Below, piece after piece: positions 11,600-24,230 of a stretch of DNA of 64,000 bases. The first letter of the stretch is position 1; each line of letters starts with the position of its first letter. The position numbers and the translations under genes are program-made. Source of the stretch: Symsagittifera roscoffensis (Eukaryota; Xenacoelomorpha; Acoela; Convolutidae). The stretch is from NCBI RefSeq assembly GCF_963678635.1, contig NC_087065.1, positions 9,378,267-9,442,266 on the forward strand, written 5' to 3'. The notes below the pieces were generated by a model, which was given only the letters and a program-made list of their open reading frames with translations, did not search any database and was not told the origin of the DNA.

Positions 11600-12860
11600 A
11601 ATAACATAAGCAAGTTTACTCGTATCAGGGCCCAGCCCTGATTGTTCCCACTGTCTTTTAAATGGTCTCGAATAGTTTGATGAAGGAAATATTGGCAAAC
11701 CAAAATTTTGGGCTGATAATAATAAAATTTAATCTTTTAAATGTGAGTTTTGTATGGAATTAGTAAGACTAAATAGCTTGCAGCAATTAAAATTGGTATT
11801 GGTACGAATTTGTATTTTAGGATAATTCACCACGACCCGCACCGGATTTTCAGGGATAAGAATCGATTGTATTGGAGCAATGTTATCTAAAATGTTGTCA
11901 GTATGATCCATTTTTGTTGCAAATTGAGACCATGAAATCGATTTTTTTTGTCATTATAATCGATTAGTTTACAAGAAAACAAAATCTATTAAAATTCAAT
12001 ATAATGGATTATATACCGTTTGAAACCCATTTTAACAACCCGTGTTACAATTTGAGTCGCGTATATAATTGAAAGAAGACTGCTCATATCAGGGCAAAGC
12101 CCTGAATATTCCGACTGCCCCTTAATTGGTCTCGAAAAGTGTTTAATATATGAAATGTATACAAACTAAAAATTTCAGGCTGATCAAAGTGTTAAAATTT
12201 GAGTCTTTCATGGAATTTATGCGACAAAGTGCAGAGAATTTGCCACGCATAAATAGTTCGCGAAATTGAAACAAAGTTTAAAAGTATTATTCGCACTTAA
12301 TCGCAGCAAATCCGCCTTTTAGTCTCGTGCAAGCATTATAGCTCGGCAATCCTTTGATGCCCTTACGCAGACAATTTTTCTTAAATTGGTCTGAATAAAA
12401 AAACACCTCTTCGAAAGTCGGAACAAAAACCAATAAGCTGCCTCCATTCAATTTGAAACGGATTTGTAGTGAGGGATAATTCGCCACTTGTAAAGTATAA
12501 AACGAGCAGTTTAGAAGGACTCGTGGTATGATACAATAGTGGTGTGCACACTCGGCTGGACGCATGCCGATCAAGCGATTGATCTTCCGAGGGACTAAAA
12601 ATTTATAAAGTTGGTTTTAATAGAAAAAACTACAGCGAGCGCATATAGTTCTCTCTTTCGTCGAAACTCGGAACAAAAACGAGCAGTATTCATAAATTAA
12701 GTTAGGTTCATATAGTTGTGTGCGCGCGCCGCTGGGCTTAAAAAGATCTAGGGATTGATCCCCGAAGAGAGCAAAATGTTCGTTTGGAAACCAGTCTGAT
12801 TGAAAATACCACCCCGATCAAATATAATCTTCAATTTCTTCGAAAGTCGGAGCAAGCAAA
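11600..12860. repeat. Nested pieces of the TTGTTCCGACTTTCGA MITE family
   Basis: Repeated landmarks mark several broken copies: TCAGGGC(A/C)(A/C)AGCCCTGA with ACTCGTATC or CTGCTCATATC before it (near 11620 and 12085), GATAATTC(A/G)CCACG near 11820 and 12475, and CTTCGAAAGTCGGA(A/G)CAA ends near 12411 and 12838, with a diverged one near 12659. I cannot set clean boundaries for each copy. Confidence 0.55.
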
Positions 12861-13332
12861 AAATGTAACTATACCATCCGAAATTTTCGCTTAATTTTTT
12901 ATTCAGAATTTTATCACACTGCAAAACAAAATGTTACAAATTCCCAATTGTATGTATAGGTAATATGTGCATGTAATGTTGCAAAAAATTTCTTTATTTA
13001 AACTTCGTTGTCAAACGATTGCAGGCAGGAAACTGATTTAAATAATCGTGTTTGCCAAGACCGTCGAGCTATTCAACCCAAATTTATTGCGTACAAGTAG
13101 TTCAATCAACATAAAATCAATTTTGAATGTTATTTGATCAGGAAAGTTTTTTAAAGTTAATACGAATAATTGATACTTACATGACTTAAAATCGACTACC
13201 TAAAATAATCAATACCGCTGACACATACTGCATAATGTAATCATTAAATTTTTGTTGTATTAAATATTTTTACTTAATTGGTTTTTGATTATCGTTAAGT
13301 TTCGTCGTCTATCTTTCCAATTAGTTAAAATT

Positions 13333-13612
13333 TGCACATAGCGCTAGTAGGGGCAGTAAAACAGTGCCGAAAATGAAAAAAGTGTTCGACAGTGCCGAAA
13401 AAAGATGATTTTCGGCACAGTTTGAACAATAAATTTATTTTCGGCACTGTTTTAATTCGGCCCTGTTGTGCTATCTTTAGAGGTGGAGCTCAACAGTGCC
13501 AAAGTACAAGAGCGCCGAAAATAAAATTATTGTTCAACAGTCCCGAAAACCATCAACTTTCGGCGCTGCTGAACCCCCCCCCCCCCCCCCCCTCCCGCCC
13601 CCGGCTGGTATT
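13333..13612. repeat. Interspersed CAGTGCCGAAAA repeats with poly-C tract
   Basis: The motif CAGTGCCGAAAA or its reverse complement TTTTCGGCACTG occurs repeatedly between 13362 and 13560 (diverged forms: ACAGTCCCGAAAA, TTTCGGCGCTG), giving several nested inverted repeats. A long run of C follows at about 13575-13602. This looks like a fold-back element remnant. Confidence 0.55.
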
Positions 13613-13657
13613 TGTATCTGTAATTTGACGTTCACTTACAAAAATAGAGATGATATA

Positions 13658-13727
13658 GTGAATATCATTTTCAGTTTTGAGCTCTTTGGATTAATCCAAA
13701 GAGTTCAAAACTAAAAGTGATATTCAC
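13658..13727. repeat. 70-bp near-perfect palindrome
   Basis: Arms 13658-13692 and 13693-13727 are reverse complements over 35 bp with three mismatches and no loop. Arms begin GTGAATATCA and meet at TTTGGATTAATCCAAA. Confidence 0.85.
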
Positions 13728-16359
13728 CATGTATTAAGCTTTTTTCTGGCTGTTTTATTTACTATTTCATTTACTATTATTCAACAGAAGACGGATGAAC
13801 GCAGAAGCAATTATCAGATTAATCTGACCCAAGCTGACCCTTCTTTAAAATTATTTTTAGCCAATCATGTTCTAAAAGCAAAAAGGGGCAAACCAATTTT
13901 CTCTAGACGCAGAAAAAATGATCAAATTTTTCAAGTCTGAGTAAAAGCCGATATGTTAAAATCTCTCGACAATTTGATTTTTGTTAACGTTTTTCAGTGA
14001 AAAAAAACAACAACTTTATATTAAGTTGCTACTGACAGCTTCATCGAGACAATACTCAGACCTTTAATGAAATTTTTGGGCCCTATATTATATATACAAC
14101 CTCAAACGGTAGCTAGCTATTTAAGATCTGTTGCAATTAGCTCCAATCTAATAGACTTCTAAACGTTAAATGGCTTCATCAAACGTTGAAATACTGCAAT
14201 TTAAAGACTTCATCAACTTTTAAGATCCTCGGAACTGAAGAAAACGATTCAAGTTTAAAGCTTTCTTGACTCCCTATGCAGTAGAATCCGTGATCAAACA
14301 TTGTCAATACAGTATCAGCTCTTTCCTACGTTGGGCCAAATTTTGTAAAATAAAATCTTTCGACAGTTTTGACTTTTTTTATATTACTACCGAAGTAGAT
14401 ATTACGAATTGATTAAATAAATAATGAATTCGACTTTGGTTTTGATACCTTCAGAACATTTAATTACATCTTCTGTTCTGTTATATTAATCCATTTCATC
14501 CTTAGGAAATTGCACTCTTTGCAGGTCGTTTGAAAGTTTGAAGCTTTTTATTGCCTCCGTTCAATTATGTGTCGCATTCATTTTCTGGCAGCACTTGTAG
14601 TTCACATTCTTATTCTCCTGGCCATTTGACTTTTTCGGCTTTTTTCCAGTCTTCCTATCAATTTTTTTCTGAAATTAAATATCTGAAAGTCTATTTAAAA
14701 TGACTTTTCATGTTATAAACTGTGTTAAAAAGTGTCAGCGTGAACAGGTGATTAATGTTTCACAACGTTTCTTGTATAACAAAATGCCGTGTGAACTTTA
14801 CAACGGGGGTGAAAAACTGGAAAAGAATCACTTTTTCTTTAAAGATTTCCTAGTAAGTTCTACGAACTCGACAAAATAAGTTACCAAAATTTTATGAAAA
14901 TTCGTAAACTGATTTAACCTCCTGATCTTTGACCCGCTAAGGTCTAAGACGTCTCGAAGCAAGATTGAATTTCAGTTTTACGGCGTTGGACCAGGTAAGC
15001 ATTCTCCTCTTCAATCAGTGCAAATCAAAACAGTCGACTCCATTGATTTATTTGAATCAACATAATTGGCAGTACATATAAAACAGTCGAATAGAACCTT
15101 TAAAATCCCCCTCATGAACTGCTTAAAGGTCGAGTACATTAAACTGATCCAAGGCGTTTCTTTCTAGCAGTTAAGAAATATACTATTTTATTATTCACTT
15201 TATTCTTCTTCTGTATTCGGGTACTTTTTTTGGCTCCTCGCAAAATTAGGTATCGCAATAAAAGACGGATGCGACTAATGATTCAAAAATACACACAAAA
15301 AGTTAAGATAAATTTAATCTAGAAAAACCTCAAAAACATCAACCATTCAAAGGTAAATTTGAACCACCTATAGTACACCGCTTCTCACCTATAAATACCA
15401 TTAAACTTTACCTATAGCTATATATCAATTTTTTTAACTTTGAAAAAACCCGAAAAAAAAATTTAAGTAATTTATTCTAAAAAAAGTAGCTAATTTACTT
15501 ATATTTACCTCAACAATAAGGTAATTTAACTTTTAATTTTCCCTACAAAAAAATATAAGCTAAGATAAATTTACCCTGAACTATTAAGGTTTGAAAAATT
15601 TTAATTAACTTCATTTTAATACGTTTTTACCCAGACAGTTAAGGAAAATTGAGCCGTTCCATATGAGCTGCAATGCAACAGCGTTCAGAAATTTTTCGCT
15701 GTGCTCAAATAGGAAAAGTTTTATATTATTAGTTTTGCAAATTGAGGGGAGCGTAGATGAAATCACCGTGTTCTTTATTTGCATTAAAGAAGGGCCTAAG
15801 AAATTAGAGAGCAATCAAATTAGACGACCGTAATAAAACGGAATTTAGACGATAACTCTTTGTGATTTTAGACGATTAGGAAATGGGCTAACAATAATTT
15901 TTGTACAATAATGAAGTTATACTAAAACAAAAAAAAGTATCTGACAAAAAATTAATATCGGAAGTTAATTAAAATACATTAAATCGAAAAAGTTAATAAA
16001 ATTTTTCAAATGCATAATTGATAGAAGTGTGACATTAATATTTTTATTTTTGGTTGTACAACCAGTATTTTTTCAACCAAAAAAAAGTCTGTAAACAATT
16101 TTCAAACAATTTGCACGCAAGTAATTGTCTAGATTCCGTTATTTTCTGGCTGTTTATCTAATATGCTTGTCGTTTAATTTCCTAAACCTCATTAAAGCAA
16201 TTACAAGTAATTTTAAACGTGAGTAGCTCCATGGAGAAGATGTGTCAACCTAATCTCAACGCAATCTCGCGTATCATGCATTTATTAAATTTATAAGTTC
16301 CTTGTTTTCATTTTTTCGCCAAATTTTTGTATCGATATTCCGTATTATAAAAACAACAA
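13728..16359. other. Intergenic, no gene seen
   Basis: AT-rich sequence with no open frame of protein-like composition. Around 15300-15600 short TAAATTTA and GGTAATTTA motifs recur in both orientations, which may be an old fold-back element but is too diverged to define. Confidence 0.5.
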
Positions 16360-16364
16360 GGGAT

Positions 16365-16600
16365 AAAAACAAGACTGCTCGCATTTCAGGGCAAAGCCTT
16401 GAATGTTCCGACTGCCCCTTAGCACATATCGAATAGTTTTGGGGAACATAAAATATTGAAAAATTATAAACTTGGACAAAATCAAAGATCAAGTGTGGAA
16501 AACTGAGTAGCACAAAATTGATATGACCGATTAGCTAGTCTCATTCAATTTGAAAAAATTTTGTGCGGGATAATTCGCCACGAACAAAAAACCGCGTTAC
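16365..16600 (+). mobile_element. TTGTTCCGACTTTCGA-family MITE fragment
   Basis: AAGACTGCTCGCATTTCAGG, AAAGCCTTGAATGTTCCGAC and GCGGGATAATTCGCCACG match the better copy at 17790-18232 in the same order. Confidence 0.6.
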
Positions 16601-16802
16601 GCTTTCAGCATTATGATTAAAATCTTCAAAGCGCGTATAAATTAGTTCGAAGCATGGCTAAATTGGCTATTTCAAAACATCAAGAACTTTGAAAAAAGAA
16701 AAGATCGGAAGTAAAATAGCTTTCTAAAGTTGAGTTCAAAGAGTCTATATCTTCAATATTTTATACAATTTTCGCTAAAAACAATTATTGCTCTGATTTT
16801 TG

Positions 16803-17296
16803 TAGCGAAAGTAACGGAATATTTGTGCTCGGGTGGTTTTTTTTGTCTTCAGACAAATTCCTTTTCTGGCGGATTTTTTTTCATATCACTCAAAAGCTAT
16901 TGTTGTCTTGAGCTTAAATTTTTTTTTAAGTTATGGGGGTTTAAATATTGACACTTTGGCCAATTTTGGACAAATAACGCGCAATATATTTCGCGCTATT
17001 AACGCGCAAGCAGAGATTTAATCCGTCTTAGAAATCGTTCCAAATTGGTTCAAAGAAGCCTATATTCCATAAATGATATGTTAATAGGAGCAAAATCTAT
17101 CACTTTGTACTTAATATGGCGTGTGAGGGGATGTTTTCATAAAAAAAAATCAGTTTTTTTGAAATTTTAATTTAAATTTTTGCTTTTAATTTTTTCATGT
17201 TGTTTCTGCTCCATAGACCTTAAAAGGCAGTCGGAACATTCAGGGCTTCGCCCTAATACGAGCAGTCTTGTTTCGTTTTCTTCGAAAGTCGGAGCA
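16803..17296 (+). mobile_element. TTGTTCCGACTTTCGA-family MITE, near complete
   Basis: Begins with AGCGAAAGTAACGGAATATT and GTGCTCGGGTGGTT, ends TTCTTCGAAAGTCGGAGCAA (17277-17296). These ends are inverted copies of each other. Internal landmarks: AACGCGCAATATATTTCGCG (about 16976), the ATATGGCGTGTGAGGGGATG block and TTCAGGGCTTCGCCCTAATA near the right end. No coding capacity. Confidence 0.75.
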
Positions 17297-17789
17297 AGGA
17301 ATTGGCACTTCAAATGTTTAGCTCAAGGGATACTAAAAAAGGCAAAACTTGAATGAAAATATTTGGCACCCTAAAACTAGTATTCAACAAAAATTGCAAT
17401 CAATTTTTTGCACATTAGAGCACGAGAAGTTTTTGAAAATTGCCAGAATAAAATGGTGATACATTTTTATGAAAATCCAATATAAACCCTTTCTCGCTTT
17501 TTTCTGTACCGGGCACGGACTGCACATGGCTATAATCTAGTCGCCAGTAAATAAGCACGTGTTTTCTTTGAACTTATACCATGGAAACGACGCAAACCAA
17601 TTTTAGAAGTCACTGAGTCCCAATGATTTCCCCCTTTTCTGCGACAGTGGTTGGCCAAATCTTAGTATTTCACGCCGCAAGTGGTTCATAATGTATAGAT
17701 GGTTCTTCTTATGTTACGCAAGCACTTGCAATTTTTATATTAAATTTTATTCGCTTGTTGCAATTATTATCTAACTAGCATGAGGACTA

Positions 17790-18232
17790 ACAAGACTGCT
17801 CGTAAATCAGGGCAAAGCCCCGAAGGTTCTGACTGTCCCTTAGTTTATATCGAATAGATTTTGGGGAAAAATATTGAAAATCTATAAATTTTGGACAAGA
17901 TCAAAAGGTGAAATGTTGAGTCGTACAGAAAAATTATGTTGTGCGGGATAATTCGCCACGCATTAATAATTCGAGTTACGCTCTCAGCATTACGAAAAAA
18001 TTCTTCACAGCGCGCCTACTTTAGTCCAGAACATGGCCAATTAGGCAATTTTCCATCCCCCAGAATTCTACAAAAATTAATCTGAGGTTAGATATCTTTT
18101 TTCATTTGAACTTAGGAAGTTGATATCGTCAATGAGGTATGAGAACTATTATTTGGATCGGCAAAAATTGACTGAATAAAAATATCACATCGAGCATAAT
18201 TATTCCGTTTTCTATGAAAGTCGGAACAACTA
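17790..18232 (+). mobile_element. TTGTTCCGACTTTCGA-family MITE, variant
   Basis: Starts ACAAGACTGCTCGTAAATCA, contains GTGCGGGATAATTCGCCACG and ends ATTCCGTTTTCTATGAAAGT followed by CGGAACAAC. It shares the right-end terminal repeat with the copies at 9905 and 16803. Confidence 0.65.
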
Positions 18233-18479
18233 AGTTGACAGTAAAAAAGCAAAGATTAGAAGTTTTGAGACATGAAGAGAACGCATCTAATATAAAGAAG
18301 AAAAATTCTGATAAGGTTTAATTTTGTATAATTTTTCAACACATTTGTTTGATATTGTATTGACTAATTGAAGAAAGTGAACTGTTTTAGCGTCTGTGGA
18401 AGAAAGTCAAGTCTAACTATTCCCTTTCTGGTTTTCTTAACACATTTTTCAATTAATAGTGTTGAAACAACCTGGCTAC

Positions 18480-18760
18480 AGCTGCGAGTTTTTCTGGGGT
18501 GGGGGGCGCACGCCCCCTCACAAGACTTCGACCTCTTAGCCACCCAAAGGATTTCTTCTACAGCATTGTGAGACACTATTTTTTTGCACACTGACCCTAA
18601 TTTTTTTCTAGAGGAATCATCGGAGCCTTTGTATAACACTTATAAAAAGGGAACGTGCGACAAAAAATGCAATTTTTGGTCAATATTTTTTCAAAAACTT
18701 CCAGGCGGCACAGAAAACTTAGGCAAAAGGAGGGCGTTAAAAAACATGGAGGCGAGGTAA
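18480..18760 (-). mobile_element. Diverged hAT-type MITE remnant
   Basis: GGGGCGCACGCCCCCTCACA, a GACCTCTTAGCCACCCAAAGG block and a late TCCAGGCGGCACAGAAAACTT block are in the reverse order of the family at 24231. Ends not preserved, so the limits are approximate. Confidence 0.4.
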
Positions 18761-18994
18761 AATGGACAATATAGACCAATATTTACAATAGACATTTTGA
18801 GAAGAAGTTGACCATTGAAGGCTTTGCTCAGGTACGATTAGCCTCGTTGTACCGGCTTTCGAAGAAATTTACAGAAATAATGTTTGAGTTTTTAGGCAAA
18901 CCCTCTACTTCTTAACATGCTTTTTAAGGAATTTGTGCACACGCTTTTCACATCCTGAACTCAATTTGTAACAAAAACTCACCAGCTAACATGC

Positions 18995-19140
18995 TTTGCA
19001 AGTTTATGAGGGTTTGAAATTTGCCGATTTAGCCAATTTTGAGTAATTAACGCGCGGTATATCTCGTGCTATTAACGCGTAAGCGGAGATTTAATCCAGC
19101 GCTGAACTCCTTCCAGCTTAACTTGAGGCATGCTATTGGT
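18995..19140 (+). mobile_element. TTGTTCCGACTTTCGA-family MITE, internal fragment
   Basis: GGGTTTGAAATTTGCCGATT, then AACGCGCGGTATATCTCGTG and GCGTAAGCGGAGATTTAATC, the central palindrome region of the family. Confidence 0.6.
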
Positions 19141-19955
19141 CTTTGTAAAAATTTCTATACACTAAATTTGTCAATTTGTAAGCTACAAAGCGTGTGGGGA
19201 AAACTTTTAAAAAATAAATCTGTAAAAATTGTTTTAATTTTTCGTTTTTTTTCTAAATTTTTCACATGAATTTTTTTAAATATGTATTTGAAAGACGTGA
19301 GCATAGAATAATTTGTTTCATAAACCTAATAATTCAGTCGGAGAGAGAGAGGCTATTAGAGAAGTTCTTCAGAGGTTGTAAGCTTTGTTTTCATTTGAGT
19401 TTTTTCATAAACCTGGAAGTTGATACTTTCCGCGCTTGAGACTTGACTCAAGATGAATCCCAATTATCTTGATCAAGGCTTAGAGGAGCCAATTAATTTC
19501 AGTCCTGGAATGTATTACAGTCGATAACCTCGCATTGATAAATAAAAACTACACTGAAAAATCTAAAATTGTTCAGAATGAACTTTAAATGGTAGTTCAA
19601 CTTTCCACGTTTAATTGTTTAATCAGTTGACTCTTTTTTTCCTCGAGTTTTTCACATGCGCCGTTAGATTTCTGATATTTGATTTTTGGCTTCAAATCAT
19701 ACAAAATGGCCAGAACTAGAGTTTTTTTGAGCATTGCTTCAGTTAGAAATTTGGATTCTCAAAACTTTTACTTAACACAAAAAGGCGCAGCTAAAAATGT
19801 TCCAAAAGGAGGACAATTTTAATCGAGTCGAGTTCTCAGTAATAATTATTGTTATTTCTGAGAGAAATCAGTGTTTTCTATGGATGATTCAGTCCCTGGG
19901 AAACGTCGAAACAAAGAACATTATTGGCGGGATTAACATCGATATTAAAAAAGAC

Positions 19956-21530
19956 TATCACGGCATGTCACTAAAACGTCGATGCATATAACACTATCAT
20001 TGAATCTCGTTGAAAGATTTATGCATACCACACTATCATGGCATATCGCTGAAACCTCAGTTTACGTAACACATCATGGCTTATCGCTGAAGCATTTATG
20101 CATATCACATTGTCATGGTAAATTGCAGAAACATTTTTGTAATTCAGTTTGTCATATCATATCGATGAAGCTTCGATGCTACTTACACTATTATGATTTA
20201 TCGCTGTAACACCCATGCATATAACAATTTGATAACATATCGCTGAAACGTTGATGCGTATCAGACTGTCATGAAAAATCGCTGAAACACCCATGCATAA
20301 AATACTGCCATCGCATATTGCTGCAAATCGAATTTGAAAAACTAAGGTTGCATATCGCTCTAACATCAATGCGCACAACATTATTATGATATCTCGCTGA
20401 AACAACCATATGCATATAACGCTATGATGGCATCATGCTAATAAAGCGATTCAAAAAACACCATTATGCCATATCATCAAAAAGCGATGTATCTAGCACT
20501 ATTGTGGCATACCGCTGAACCCTTGATATATCTCATAATTTCAGAGCAAACCTCTGAAAAATCGATGCATATAGCAACAAAATGGCACATCGATGATACA
20601 TCGTTGCATTTAATTCTATCATGGCATATCACTATAAAAAACAATCCAAATAAAACTACCAGGCACATCGCTATAAACCGAAGCTTGTATTCTTATCAAG
20701 TCATTTCACTAAAAAATTGATTTATGTAATACTATCGAGGCATATCGCTGAAACATCGATGCTTATACAATATCATCGCACATCGTTGAAGCATCGAATC
20801 GTGCCTCACTATCAAAGTATATCGATGAAACATTGTTGCAAATAAAACTATCAGGCTATATTGTTACAACATCGATATATATCACACTATCAGGGCATAT
20901 CACTGAAACATCGTCGCAAATAAAACTATCATGTTATTTTTTTTACAACATCGATGTATATAACATTATCAGAGAACATCGCTGAAACATCGATGCTTAT
21001 AGAATATCATCGCATTTTGCTGAAGCATCGAATCGTATATCACTATCAAGTATATCGCTGATACATCAATTCATATGCCATTATCAGGTCATATCACTGG
21101 AGAAACGATCATTATAACACTACAATTAGGGCATATCGTTGATTCATGCATGTACCACTATCGGGGCACAGCGCTGAAACATCGTTGCAAGAAAAACTAT
21201 CAGGATATATTGTTAAAACACCGATGTATAAAACACTATCAGAGAAAATCGCTGAAAAATTGATGCGATGTTATCGCATATCAATGGCAAACTGATCATT
21301 TAACACTATCATGGCATATCGTTGATTCATCGGTGCATGCAATATATCACTATCGGGGCATATTGCTGAAACATCGCTGCCAAAAAAGTTTTCAGGATAT
21401 ATTGTTAAAACATCGATGTATATAACAAAATCAGTGCATACTGCTGAAAAATCTATGCTTATAAACACTATCACAGATTACGGCTGAACCATCGTTGCTA
21501 TAACACTTCAAGTCATACCGCTGAAACAGG
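19956..21530. repeat. 39-bp degenerate tandem array, about 40 units
   Basis: Successive units align at a 39-bp spacing; the best-kept core is CATATCGCTGAAACATCGAT, followed by GCATATAACAC and TATCA(T/G)GG. Units differ by substitutions and small indels, so the phase drifts, especially after 20430. Because 39 is a multiple of three, short open frames with a 13-residue repeat appear in both strands, but all are interrupted and I do not regard them as genes. A minisatellite is the simplest description. Confidence 0.85.
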
Positions 21531-22489
21531 GATGACTTACGCTGCCATTTCGTTTCAGGCTCGTTTTGGACACCCCCTAGGGTTAGGTGTAAGGAAAGGG
21601 GTCCTTCCGCAACTATTACCCTGGAAGGTATCAAAATAAATTTTTTGTCTTATTGCTGTACTTGATGAATCAGTTTATGAATACCAAATTCATAATCGAA
21701 TCCAGCATTGAAGTTGACTTTTAAAAACCCTATTTATATTACTCAAAATATAAGTTTTTTGGTTTTTTATTCGAGTTTTGTTATAATCCTGAAGGTGTTA
21801 ATTCAAAAATGTCGTCGAAATGAATAAAAGATTCTTTCACGCCGCTTTTAAGTAAAAGAAGTTTATTAGTTTGTCTTTATCATAGACAACCAAGCCCGCC
21901 TTAGGTCCAATTTTCACGTGGTTAGATATACCAATGTTTATTCGCCCTCAAACTGACCTTACGCCAATTATCCGAATTAGTTCAACTCGAATCTGCAAAA
22001 CCTTGAGGGCAAACTTATGGCTCGCTGGCTGAAAACATAACAGCACGTATAGAAACCGGGAAAAGTTAAACTTCAGCAAGTATCAATAAACAACTAATCA
22101 AAACAAATTATCTGTCTCGGTAACAGGATTTGTAAAGATATATAGATAGATTTTTCTTATTTAACTCGGGCAAAACTTGCAATTAGCGGTGAGTGCTTTT
22201 TTCATGTGAAACAGTCCATTCAATTTCTGTTTGAAAAATTTTGGCAGTTGCAAAAAAAATTTCATTTGATTGAGCATGAACTGTGTTGTGATTGTCTGTT
22301 TTGTTTCATGAGTTGGTTTGCCTTTTCACAAAGTTTCCAATACCAACACATAACTTTCTACCCTTCAGGTTTCTCAGTTTTACTAGCAAAGTTTTTTTGA
22401 TAGACCCGCACCAAATTTTCATGGGTAAAAATTTCATGGATTTTCTCTGTCTGAACTGTTGTATAGACAATAAATAGTAAGGATAGCTG

Positions 22490-22700
22490 GTTACTGTGCA
22501 AGTGAAACAGAATGTTTCATCCGAAATCTTTTAAAAAATACAAACATTTGTTTAAAATGATTTATTATTCGACTCATTGCGATGATTTTTTCTGTTACCT
22601 GATTTTGTGTGGAAAACAAAAAAAAAGAGAAAAAACTAAAACACACCTGAATACAAAGTTCCTCCCCATTTTCAATGGTCGGAGCAAAATTTTACAATTG
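22490..22700 (+). repeat. Dispersed repeat T1, internally deleted copy (in copy A)
   Basis: GGTTACTGTGCAAGTGAAAC and ATTTTCAATGGTCGGAGCAA, as in the longer copy at 28080-28695, but the ~410-bp middle part is absent. Confidence 0.7.
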
Positions 22701-22837
22701 AGGTCAGAGAATAACAAAAAAGTAACTTTTTCTAAAGACACATTTTTTTAGTTCACCAGCCAGAGGCCTAACCATAATGATTTAAGGTTAACTAAGCTAT
22801 CGCTATAGTAGCTCACCTTGTAAATTGCAGCGCACGT

Positions 22838-22897
22838 GCGATTTGAACCCGCAATCATTTGATTGCTGAGCACCATCACCACTGATGCGCGAAATAA
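22838..22897 (-). repeat. tRNA-like (pol III promoter-like) sequence
   Basis: On the minus strand: acceptor-like GCGCAT/GTGCGC pairing, a D-arm-like CATC-AGTGGT-GATG and a B-box-like GGGTTCAAATCGC with TGCG/CGCA stem. The anticodon arm does not fold normally, so a tRNA-derived SINE head is likelier than a working tRNA. The duplicate is at 28834-28895. Confidence 0.4.
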
Positions 22898-23005
22898 AAC
22901 AAGTTGAAAATAATTGGTCTAAATCAGTTAAATTTTTGTAACTGATAAATTACCAATATAATAAGGAGAGACTATTAAGAGAGACTATAAAATATCAATA
23001 AAATA

Positions 23006-23325
23006 TGGGGGCGGATCTAGGATTTTCTCGAAGGGGGGGGGGCGGAAATTTTTGAAAATTTTCTCGAACTTTTTTAGTCCGGTCAAATTGATTTTCCATG
23101 CACTCCTGTGCAAGTGTATGGGACGGACTATAAATGCCCAATTTTGACCAAAAATTTTAGGCCAAAAGCTTCTGTACAAAAGTTCATGGGTTGTTCGTTC
23201 TAAAATGGATGTCATAAAATAATACAAAAGGGGGGAACCCTCTGGTTGGCGAGGGGGTCGAATCCCTGAGGGGAGGTGGCTGTCCGTCCCATACGCCCCA
23301 CAATCCCGCCCAAAGCCCGCTCCTG
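23006..23325 (+). mobile_element. hAT-type MITE, subfamily 2 (copy A)
   Basis: Starts GGGGGCGGATCTAGGATTTT and ends CCCGCTCCTG, an imperfect inverted match. The middle differs from the 24231 type (ATGGGACGGACTATAAATGC) but shares the start, the GTCAAATTGATTTTCC block and the GGGGTCGAATCCCTGAGGGG block near the end. Confidence 0.7.
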
Positions 23326-24230
23326 ATTATAATCAATTATTATCCATGAAACTCCAGTGATGCGATCACTTAATTTCTTTGTTTAGGTTTTACTGCTGAG
23401 ATTTTTCAAGCTGCTGAAAATATCGAAAAATATCATCTTTGAAAAAATGTGTTTGCTGCTTATCAACACTCTGCTGGCCAATCTTTCCCGACTAAAAGGC
23501 TCTCAAATTATGGTAAAAATGTAAATGATATACAATGAATGCATAATTAAAAAGTAATCGTAATTCTATCTGTCCCTTGAAAATAAATGCTTATCATTAT
23601 TCTTAGGGTTTCTTTTTTTTTTTACAAAAGAACCAATCATCGACAGTTTATTGTTCCACAAAAAATCTTTACCACTTGCAGTGATTTGATTTATAAAAAC
23701 AGGTTTCCTCGCTTCTGTGCTTCAGCCTTTCGGCCCATCTATGGTAACAGAGTGTCTCTAATTTAATTGTATCGGTAAGTTCTCTACTTAGAAAGTTTAG
23801 CTTTGGTATTAGAATTTGATCGTTGAATTAGGGGGCTGGGCGTGGTCAGCAAAACCGGGCGTAGCGTTAGTGGTACAATAAGCCGACCCAGAAATAACTC
23901 GAAAATGAATTGAGTCAAGCTAATTGCTCTCAAAAGTTTGATATTAATTCAATTTTGTTTGTAGTACCGGATTTTGGCGACAAAAATATTTCACGAACCA
24001 AAACGCACCCTAAAACAAAATGCTCCCCGCGTTTTTTTAAAAAGTTTTATTGCGACTAATTTTCAAAAACACGAACACTATTTCGCGTTTCTGACAAAGC
24101 TAAGTAACACAAGTTAGAAAAAAGTTGCACACATATAGTACCTAAGTAACTTTCCTGAAAGAATAACCATGCAAGTTTATTTTTATTAAAAGGGGGTATA
24201 ACCCCAAAGACCCCAATTGTTTCCGCGAAC

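Noticed and set aside
13392-13714. Two overlapping proline-rich frames
   Set aside because: The proline comes from the poly-C tract, and the rest is inverted-repeat DNA.
19956-21530. CRISPR-like array (regular short repeats)
   Set aside because: There are no conserved repeats separated by unique spacers; the whole 39-bp unit drifts, and the context is an animal genome.
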